From NCBI GenBank assembly GCA_038209275.1, contig JBBQXW010000220.1, positions 1 to 12,437 of the forward strand: a DNA stretch of 12,437 nt. The letters run 5' to 3'. The notes beneath the pieces are model-generated. The model saw nothing but the letters and a program-made list of their open reading frames with translations. It was not told where the DNA came from and made no database searches. Below, one piece after another: positions 5,830 to 11,585 of this stretch. Source of the stretch: L227-5C sp038209275 (GTDB lineage: Bacteria; Chloroflexota; Chloroflexia; Chloroheliales; Chloroheliaceae). Within the stretch, counting starts at the first letter, position 1, and each line of letters opens with the position of its first letter. The position numbers and the translations under genes were made by a program.

Positions 5830-7584
5830 GATTTTCCACAGTTGGTAGCGCCCGATTTGGAGCAGAGGTGGGTCGGGAGCGTGGGTGCGGACGAGTTGGT
5901 AGATTGTGCCAGTGGGAGTACCAGTGAATTGCGTTTGGATTACTTCGGGTTCGACTAATAGATAAAGCGGGTTGCCCTGACTGGCAAGACGAGCAAAATC
6001 GGCTTCGGTCATAGTGAACAGATCGGAAACGGGTCGCGACGGATAATAATGGTCGTAGGTCAGGCTGATGCCGAAAGTAACGAGCCGGGCGTTGGACGGC
6101 AATATCTGTTCGGTAGCCCGTGCGGTAGCCAGTTCACGATTTTTAAAAGCGAAAAACCCTTCCATATGGCGCTGCCCCGCCCAGCCCAGCCCGACCAAAC
6201 CCAACAGTAGGATAAAATTTTGAATTTTGGTCGAAGACCACCCCTTTGGGGCGAATTTTGAATTTTGAATTTTGAAGCGATAGTTTCGAGTTTCTAACTT
6301 CTGACTTCCGACTTCCGACTTCTGACTTCCATCGAAATAGGTCGCAATCTGCTCGTAAAGGGCGGTGATGCCGATGGCAGCAATAGCGGCGATGGGTGGG
6401 AGGAGGGTAAGAGTGAAGCGCTCGTTTTCGTAGGGCATACCGCTATAGAAAAGGAGCGGGCCAAGCCACCATAAAACCAGCGTCCAGCCTTGCCAGCTTT
6501 GGCGCTGCTTTTGCCAGAGCTTAATAAATCCAGCCAGGGCCAATGGGATGATGAACGGAGTCAAAAAGCGCAAATTCAAGAACGGTTCGAGGCCATAAAA
6601 GACCAGGGGCGACGCATTGTAGGCCGCGTGACCATCAGGCGTATCAAAGCTGGTGTGAATGAAGTTGAGTGGCGACCAGCCGGTCAACCAGGGATGATTC
6701 CAGAAAGGCTGAGGCCATGCGAAATTTATAACCGCCTGTGGCAACACTACTAACCCCAGGGTCAGCACCGCAAAGAGAATTTTGAATTTTGAGTCTTGGC
6801 CGAAGACCATCCCTTTGGGGCGAATTTTGAGTTGCCCAGATTGATTAGTAGCGCGAGAAGCGTTGAGACGGGCCTTTTTATAATCGTAAATCGCGGGTAC
6901 CCTTTGGGTGCATAAATCGTAAATCAAAGGAATCAGGAGCGCCGGAAGAATGGTCAGGGCAGCATAACGGGTGGTGGCGGCGAAACCGAGAGCTATGGCG
7001 GCAGCGATTAACAGGAGACCGCGTTTGCTCAAATAATATTCGATGGTGAGCCAGAGAGCCAGACAGGTAAAGAACAGGGCGGTGGCATCCGACATAACGG
7101 TGAGCGCGGCTTGTCTGCCGAGCGGCGAAAGGGTGACGGCACTGCCCGCGAAAAGAGCCGCCAGATAGCGCGATTGGGGAGTGCTGCTCAAATTAAGGCG
7201 CAAAGTCAGGGCCGAGGTTAAGCCTGCCGTGCCAGCCAGAGCGAGTATACTGACTAATTGAGCCGCTTGAGCCGATACGCCCGTTATTAGAAAAAGCAAA
7301 GCCACCAGCGCGGGATAGCCAAGCGGCCAAAATAATAAACGCGGTTCGGCCTCCCATTGCCAGTGATGAAACAGGCTACCGTGTTCACGCAGTTCGGCGG
7401 CGTGGACAAAATAGGCGTAGGCATCCTGACCATAGAGGCCATCGAAGCTTGAAAATCGGGCGGTCAGGAAATTGAGACTAAAGCTGCCAAACGTGACCAA
7501 CCAGGGCAACCAACGTTCCACCCGTATCTTGAGGCGAGGCTGGCTCTGTTTGGTTAAATCAGCAAGTGAGGTTGACCGGGCCAT
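5821..7584 (-). CDS. ArnT/PMT-like membrane glycosyltransferase with two repeat insertions
   Basis: A 587-residue polytopic inner-membrane protein of the GT39/ArnT-like GT-C fold. Such enzymes transfer a sugar from a polyprenyl-phosphate donor on the outer face of the membrane. After a first membrane segment (about 27-42), the first external loop has GQDAYAY with Asp54, at the place of the catalytic acidic residue of the family. MPYENERF (383-390), followed by TLTLLPP, matches the conserved external loop before a proline-rich helix. A soluble C-terminal part (about 480-587) is probably external. Residues about 221-270 and 419-457 are repeat-derived and lie in predicted cytoplasmic loops; without them the length is near 500, normal for the family. 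The ATG begins one base after the methyltransferase stop, implying translational coupling. The stop lies in a TTCAAAA tract, so the original C-terminus may be altered. Confidence 0.87.
   Translation of the reverse strand: MARSTSLADLTKQSQPRLKIRVERWLPWLVTFGSFSLNFLTARFSSFDGLYGQDAYAYFVHAAELREHGSLFHHWQWEAEPRLLFWPLGYPALVALLFLITGVSAQAAQLVSILALAGTAGLTSALTLRLNLSSTPQSRYLAALFAGSAVTLSPLGRQAALTVMSDATALFFTCLALWLTIEYYLSKRGLLLIAAAIALGFAATTRYAALTILPALLIPLIYDLCTQRVPAIYDYKKARLNASRATNQSGQLKIRPKGMVFGQDSKFKILFAVLTLGLVVLPQAVINFAWPQPFWNHPWLTGWSPLNFIHTSFDTPDGHAAYNASPLVFYGLEPFLNLRFLTPFIIPLALAGFIKLWQKQRQSWQGWTLVLWWLGPLLFYSGMPYENERFTLTLLPPIAAIAAIGITALYEQIATYFDGSQKSEVGSQKLETRNYRFKIQNSKFAPKGWSSTKIQNFILLLGLVGLGWAGQRHMEGFFAFKNRELATARATEQILPSNARLVTFGISLTYDHYYPSRPVSDLFTMTEADFARLASQGNPLYLLVEPEVIQTQFTGTPTGTIYQLVRTHAPDPPLLQIGRYQLWKIEF
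6214..6330. repeat. Heptamer-hairpin element inside the membrane glycosyltransferase, copy 2
   Basis: AATTTTG heptamers flank a 25-bp core (6229-6253) with two tandem triloop hairpins, GGTC-GAA-GACC and CCCC-TTT-GGGG. Then comes a mosaic of related heptamers (GTTTCGA, GTTTCTA, ACTTCTG, ACTTCCG) running to 6330 in 7-bp phase. It is read in frame by the host gene as about 39 residues, including GSQKSEVGSQKLETRN, between two membrane segments. Confidence 0.88.
6776..6925. repeat. Heptamer-hairpin elements inside the membrane glycosyltransferase, copy 1
   Basis: Two elements lie together. The first, 6776-6833, has AATTTTG heptamers around a core at 6798-6822 nearly identical to the one at 6229-6253; its first stem has one mismatch and its second is perfect. 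The second, 6881-6925, has TCGTAAA-type flanks around a core containing GCGGGTACCCTTTGGGTGC with an ACCC-TTT-GGGT hairpin. The 47 bases between them show no clear repeat. The host gene reads through all of it in frame as about 50 residues following the segment ALLIPLI. Confidence 0.88.
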
Positions 7585-7585
7585 C

Positions 7586-8416
7586 TTAGCACCGCTCTAA
7601 TTCGATTAGAAAATGGTCGCCCAGGCTATGCAGCAAAGGCAGACCCGCCAAAGCATCATCGGCCCGCCCTACTAGCCGAAAGAAACCGGGGGCGCGCTTC
7701 ACCAGATGGGCCAGATAAGGTGGCGGCAACAAAAGCGGCAGCGCCCGACAACTTACCACCCGAAAAGCGGGCGCAAAGGCCCGTTTAAAATCGCCAGGGC
7801 TATAATAATAAGTCATCACCGAAAGTTCCCCGCCCGACATAGCCCGCGCCAGAATCGGGCCGCCCAGTCGCCGCCGGGCATTTTTAAATTCGAGGTGCAG
7901 CGCAAACCAGGCCATTTCGGTTGGGCAAACCCGGTTGATAACCGAAAAGACCAGCCGCCCGCCCGGTTTAACCAGTTTGCCTAGCCCTTCGGCGACGGCT
8001 TCTAGTTCCGGCTCACAGTTTAATGGGCCAAAGCTGCTATATGCACCATCAAAACTGCCCGGCGCGTAGTGTTCCACGAGTGTGCCGATTTTGGCGGCGG
8101 GCATTTGATGTGTGCCAATCAGCGCTTTGGATCGAGTCTCACGCACTTTGGCGGTAGCCTGTTCCAGCATTGCCGACGACACATCGGTCAGCACGAGACG
8201 CTGCCCGATTTCGGCAAGCCGGGCCGCTTCTATGCCAGTGCCACAGCCCAGTTCTAAAAGCTGACTGCCCGGCGGAAAAGTCCGCGTCATTACCTGGGCG
8301 GCACGCTCACGCATCCAGGCCAGAATGAAGTTCCCGGCTTCGTCCTGGTCGTAGGTGCGGGCCGCTTCGCTGAAACCGGCGGCGGTAGCACTATATTGAG
8401 CTTCTACTTTATCCAA
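7586..8416 (-). CDS. Class I SAM-dependent methyltransferase
   Basis: A 276-residue Rossmann-fold methyltransferase without membrane segments. Motif I, LLELGCGTG (53-61), binds S-adenosylmethionine. VLTDVSSAML (75-84) is the strand-2 acidic loop, SFDGAYSSFGPLN (121-133) the motif around strand 4, and LVKPGGRLVFSVI (148-160) the post-II motif. The TTG start at 8416 has AGAGG nine bases upstream. The gene starts 25 bp after a radical SAM gene and ends one base before the membrane glycosyltransferase. Placed among glycosyltransferases, it probably methylates a sugar, lipid carrier or intermediate, but the acceptor is not readable. No repeats have invaded it. Confidence 0.9.
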   Translation of the reverse strand: MDKVEAQYSATAAGFSEAARTYDQDEAGNFILAWMRERAAQVMTRTFPPGSQLLELGCGTGIEAARLAEIGQRLVLTDVSSAMLEQATAKVRETRSKALIGTHQMPAAKIGTLVEHYAPGSFDGAYSSFGPLNCEPELEAVAEGLGKLVKPGGRLVFSVINRVCPTEMAWFALHLEFKNARRRLGGPILARAMSGGELSVMTYYYSPGDFKRAFAPAFRVVSCRALPLLLPPPYLAHLVKRAPGFFRLVGRADDALAGLPLLHSLGDHFLIELERC

Positions 8417-8425
8417 TTTTTCCAG

Positions 8426-8430
8426 CCTCT
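8426..8430 (-). promoter_or_regulatory. Ribosome binding site deciding the TTG start of the methyltransferase
   Basis: AGAGG on the minus strand lies nine bases before the TTG at 8416. No ATG is present near the start of the conserved sequence, so the TTG is favoured. Confidence 0.5.
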
Positions 8431-8441
8431 TTAAACAAAAT

Positions 8442-9896
8442 CTAGCCCACCACTTCGGCTTTTTGCTTGATAGTAGCCTTGCGCTTCTTGTGCCATTCCG
8501 AGCGCCACAATACTGCCGCTCGTCCGCCTTCGTAGGCGGCGATTTTGCCGAAATCGAGTAGCAGAGCTGGCTTGAGCTTGCGCTGTTGCAAATCGCGTTT
8601 GACCTGCATCCGTTTGAGCAACGAGCGAATGGTCAGGGTGTAGTATTGATTAGGGAAGCGGGCGGTAAAGAGCAGACGGTTTTCGTTGGTGCTGCTCCAC
8701 TGATGCTGTTGCGGCTGCATTTCGGCCTTGATTTGCTCATAAAAAGGCGTACCTCGGAGCGGGTAAGCCACCGAGAACCCGGCGCTATCGGGCAGACAAT
8801 CCATGAGCATTTTCTCGGTCAGCTTCACATCCGCCAATTCTTCACCAGGGTAGCCGAACATCATAAAGAAGCCAACCTGTATCCCGAACTCGCGGCTAAG
8901 TTTGCGCGCCTTGTAAATTTCTTCCAGGCTGGTCTCTTTGTTCATCGCATCCAGCACTTTTTGTGAGCCGGATTCCGCCCCGTAATAAATTTTCCAGCAA
9001 CCCGTATCTTTAAGCTGGCCCATCAAAGTTTCATTCACCAAATCAACGCGGGTCAGACATTCGTAAGGGACGGCAGCGTTGCGACTAACCACTTCCTCGC
9101 GCCAGCGCGCCATCCATTTCTTGTTTACGCCCACCAGGTCATCCGCCAGCCAGAGCTGGTCTATGCCATAAGTTTGCTTGAGATAGACCATTTCATCGGT
9201 AACTCGTTTGGGCGAGTGCTGGCGGAAGGTACGCGAGAAAATTTCCTTGCTGCACCAGTTGCACGAGAACGGACAGCCCCGACTGGTCATGATATGGAGC
9301 GAGGTGTAGCCGTGTTTCTTGCGCCAACTGGTCAGGTAAGGCTCCATATCAATCATATCCCAGGCGGGCATCGGGAAGACATCTATGTCTTTAACCATCA
9401 CACGGGCGGGAGTGCGGAAGATTTTGCCCTCTTTCATAAAAGCCACGCCCTGCACCGGGGTTATATCTTCGCCCGCCAGCAGCGCCCGTACCAGTTCGGT
9501 AGCGGTAGTTTCGCCTTCGCCCAGCACCAGATAATCCGCGCCAAAGTCGTTCAGATACATGTCCTCGTAAGTGGATGGGTCTGGCCCGCCCGTAATGACG
9601 ATTGCTCCGGCTTCTTTGGCTTCCCGAATCATTTTTCCGGCGGCTTCGCGGCAGACGATGTTGGCATGGATACCGACAATACGCGGCTTGCGGGCTTTGA
9701 GGGTCTGGCTAAATTCGCTATCTTGCTTTGTGAAAGTATTGTCGTAAATCTCAATCTTCAGGCCCGGTTCTTGTCGCAAAGCGGCGGCAATGTAGAGCAA
9801 ACCCAGCGCCGGGTACGGCTTCATTATCTGCTGCTCTTTGGGGTCTTGCCGCAAGGTGTAGGGCGAGACCAGTAAAACGTCCAGTTTTTCGTGCAT
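8442..9896 (-). CDS. B12-binding-domain radical SAM protein (second of two)
   Basis: A 484-residue protein with the same architecture as the one at 2403-3899 but clearly different in sequence. The N-terminal B12-binding-type domain (about 1-160) begins LDVLLVSPYTLRQDP and includes KPRIVGIHANIVC and VITGGPDPSTYED; the DxHxxG motif is not seen. The radical SAM domain has CxxxCxxC at Cys208, Cys212 and Cys215 (GCPFSCNWC), then LWLADDLVGVNKKW, YYGAESGSQKVLDAMNKE and GFFMMFGYPGE. The C-terminal tail is basic. The CNWCSKEIF form resembles radical SAM proteins found in lipid, hopanoid or polysaccharide loci, but I cannot assign a named enzyme. AAGGAG at 9906-9911 supports the ATG, 27 bp after the O-antigen-ligase-like gene. 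It likely introduces a methyl group or other carbon change on a glycan or lipid intermediate; that is inference. Confidence 0.9.
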   Translation of the reverse strand: MHEKLDVLLVSPYTLRQDPKEQQIMKPYPALGLLYIAAALRQEPGLKIEIYDNTFTKQDSEFSQTLKARKPRIVGIHANIVCREAAGKMIREAKEAGAIVITGGPDPSTYEDMYLNDFGADYLVLGEGETTATELVRALLAGEDITPVQGVAFMKEGKIFRTPARVMVKDIDVFPMPAWDMIDMEPYLTSWRKKHGYTSLHIMTSRGCPFSCNWCSKEIFSRTFRQHSPKRVTDEMVYLKQTYGIDQLWLADDLVGVNKKWMARWREEVVSRNAAVPYECLTRVDLVNETLMGQLKDTGCWKIYYGAESGSQKVLDAMNKETSLEEIYKARKLSREFGIQVGFFMMFGYPGEELADVKLTEKMLMDCLPDSAGFSVAYPLRGTPFYEQIKAEMQPQQHQWSSTNENRLLFTARFPNQYYTLTIRSLLKRMQVKRDLQQRKLKPALLLDFGKIAAYEGGRAAVLWRSEWHKKRKATIKQKAEVVG

Positions 9897-9905
9897 AATC
9901 TCTAT

Positions 9906-9911
9906 CTCCTT
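9906..9911 (-). promoter_or_regulatory. Strong ribosome binding site (AAGGAG)
   Basis: AAGGAG on the minus strand, nine bases before the ATG at 9896, is the best Shine-Dalgarno match in the cluster and fixes the start of the second radical SAM gene. Confidence 0.75.
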
Positions 9912-9923
9912 AAAGCCACTCTA

Positions 9924-11585
9924 TTAGATTCGGGCCATTTCGCTATCGCCCCGAAATGATGAGTTAAGGTATTTTACAGCCGGATGGCGCTTTGCTGCAA
10001 AGCACAGCCCAATCGTCAACCAGCAAAGCATCTGCGCTTGCGGTTGTGTCCACAAATAGTGGTCAAATTGGGCAATCGCGGCAAAAGCCACCAGCGCGGC
10101 AGGCCAGATTAGTTCCGGGCCGGGCCGCCACAAAGCCATCAGTAGAATCAGTAACCAGAGCAAAACGCCCGGCAAGCCGAGTTCGCCCCATAGCAAAAGC
10201 GGCACATTATGCACCGGGAAGCGTGCCGCCCGACCCGAATCGGGTCGGGTAGCGGCATAAACGGTGTAATTGCTCAGGCCAACTCCGAGCCAGGGATGTT
10301 GTCCAATCAGTTCAAAAGCCGAATTAAAATAGTTGACTCGTTCGTCCAGCGAATTGCGCTCCAACGGCAAATCGAGCCGAAAAAGGCGATTAGTTAGCGG
10401 TGTCGCCAGCACTGCTACCAACAGCAAAATCAGTAATAAGAGAATTTTGAATTTTGGTCGAAGACCACCCCTTCGGAGCGAATTTTGAATTTTGAATTTT
10501 AAGCTATTGAGTTTCCATGCATTACTATGGTGAGATGTTTTTCGAGCGAAGTTCAAAAAAAGCTGGTAGCTAAGGAAGACTAAGCCACAGGCCAATCCCA
10601 CCCAGGCCGAACGCGAAAAACTTACCACCAACCCGCCCAGCATCACGAAAGTGCTGAAAATCAGCAACCCCTTAAGAATTGACGATTGACGATTGACGAT
10701 TGACGATTGACGATTGGAAAAAAAGTTTCGAGTTTCGAGTTTGTGGTTTTGAGTTCCAAGTTTCGAGTTTGTGGTTTCTGATTTTAATCGTAAATCGCGG
10801 GTACCCTCTGGGTGCGTCAATCGTAAATAGATAGCGGCGAGGATGGCGAAGGTGAGGTAGCCACCTAGCACATTGGGATGGCTGAGTGTACCGTAGGCAC
10901 GCAACACAAAATCTATGCCCGGCCCGGCCTGTACCACGCTTGACCCGCTTATTTCAGGCGCATAAATGGTAGGCCAGAAAATAAGCGAAACGGCTTCCTG
11001 ATGGACAAATTGCCACAGGGCGATAGCTCCCTGAATTGTGCCGCCCGTCACCAGTAGCGCCGCCAGCATTTTCCGATTAGCTGCTGACTGTCGCGCCGCA
11101 ACCAGCACTATCCCGACCCCGCCACCCAATCGGGCCAACATTAACCAGCCAAAAATCGGTTCGCTCGACCACAGCAAGCTCAACGCCGCCCAAAGCAGGA
11201 AAAAAATAACCAAAAATTTTGAATTTCGGCCCGTAGGGTTGCCCGGTGGGTGAATTTTGAATTTTGAATTAAAAATCGTAAATCGTAAATCGCGGGTACC
11301 CTTTGGGTGCGTAAATCGTAAATTGATAAGCCATCCCAAGAGGGCGTAGGCGATTGCGCCGAGGGCGGTGAAATCGGCGGGGTAAGCATCGAGGGCGGTG
11401 AGGGAGTTGCGCTCAAAGCCGTCCACCAGCGGCAAGCGTACCGGGAAAGGTAGCAGCAACAAAGTTAGGGCAAGGCAAATGGTGCTGGCCCGGTAGAGGC
11501 AAGTTTGCAGGCGATTGGGCCAGGGCAAAGTAGCAGGTTGGATAGCAACAACGCCGATTTTTTCCTCGGTAAGGCTACCTGTCAC
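9924..11585 (-). CDS. O-antigen ligase/polymerase-like membrane protein with three repeat insertions
   Basis: A 553-residue polytopic membrane protein of the Wzy/WaaL type (Wzy_C domain), which polymerises lipid-linked repeat units or ligates glycan on the outer side of the membrane. By eye it has about ten to twelve segments. The large external loop WLGVGLSNYTVYAATRP leads to FPVHNVPLLLWGELGLPG with His459, as in the family; VVSFSRSAW precedes it. Residues about 87-125, 252-303 and 361-382 are repeat-derived and lie in predicted cytoplasmic loops; without them about 440 residues remain, typical of the family. A 21-bp perfect palindrome (10229-10249) encodes TRPDSGR in the external loop. The GTG start overlaps the upstream stop as GTGA (11582-11585) and has GAGGT (11591-11595), so translation is probably coupled. 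Polymerase versus ligase cannot be decided here. Confidence 0.87.
   Translation of the reverse strand: MTGSLTEEKIGVVAIQPATLPWPNRLQTCLYRASTICLALTLLLLPFPVRLPLVDGFERNSLTALDAYPADFTALGAIAYALLGWLINLRFTHPKGTRDLRFTIFNSKFKIHPPGNPTGRNSKFLVIFFLLWAALSLLWSSEPIFGWLMLARLGGGVGIVLVAARQSAANRKMLAALLVTGGTIQGAIALWQFVHQEAVSLIFWPTIYAPEISGSSVVQAGPGIDFVLRAYGTLSHPNVLGGYLTFAILAAIYLRLTHPEGTRDLRLKSETTNSKLGTQNHKLETRNFFSNRQSSIVNRQSSILKGLLIFSTFVMLGGLVVSFSRSAWVGLACGLVFLSYQLFLNFARKTSHHSNAWKLNSLKFKIQNSLRRGGLRPKFKILLLLILLLVAVLATPLTNRLFRLDLPLERNSLDERVNYFNSAFELIGQHPWLGVGLSNYTVYAATRPDSGRAARFPVHNVPLLLWGELGLPGVLLWLLILLMALWRPGPELIWPAALVAFAAIAQFDHYLWTQPQAQMLCWLTIGLCFAAKRHPAVKYLNSSFRGDSEMARI
10229..10249. repeat. 21-bp perfect palindrome within the O-antigen-ligase-like gene
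   Basis: CCCGACCCGA is followed by one central base and its exact reverse complement. It lies in the external-loop coding region just before the conserved HNVPLLLW stretch. It could form a very stable hairpin in mRNA or single-stranded DNA. Confidence 0.8.
10441..10503. repeat. Heptamer-hairpin element inside the O-antigen-ligase-like gene, copy 3
   Basis: AATTTTG heptamers flank a core at 10456-10480 matching the one at 6229-6253 except near the end. The first stem, GGTC-GAA-GACC, is perfect; the second has one mismatch. It is read in frame as FKIQNSLRRGGLRPKFKI, directly before the segment LLLLILLLVAVLA. Confidence 0.88.
10677..10829. repeat. Composite heptamer array inside the O-antigen-ligase-like gene, copy 2
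   Basis: Five perfect GACGATT copies (10681-10715) encode NRQSSIV repeats on the coding strand. After nine bases come eight heptamers in exact phase (10725-10780): GTTTCGA, GTTTCGA, GTTTGTG, GTTTTGA, GTTCCAA, GTTTCGA, GTTTGTG, GTTTCTG. The array ends with a TCGTAAA-flanked GGTACCCTCTGGGTGC hairpin unit (10786-10829). The host gene reads through all of it as about 52 residues. Confidence 0.92.
11211..11324. repeat. Composite heptamer-hairpin element inside the O-antigen-ligase-like gene, copy 1
   Basis: An AATTTTG-flanked unit carries a divergent core (11227-11252) with stems CCC-GTA-GGG and CCC-GGT-GGG. It is followed directly by TCGTAAA heptamers and the GGTACCCTTTGGGTGC hairpin unit (11273-11324). 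The host gene reads it in frame as about 39 residues, including THPKGTRDLRFTIFNSKFKI. Confidence 0.88.

Noticed and set aside
9174..9875. Plus-strand open frame of 233 codons opposite the second radical SAM gene
   Set aside because: It lies antisense to a well-supported gene with all expected motifs, and its translation has no recognisable domain.
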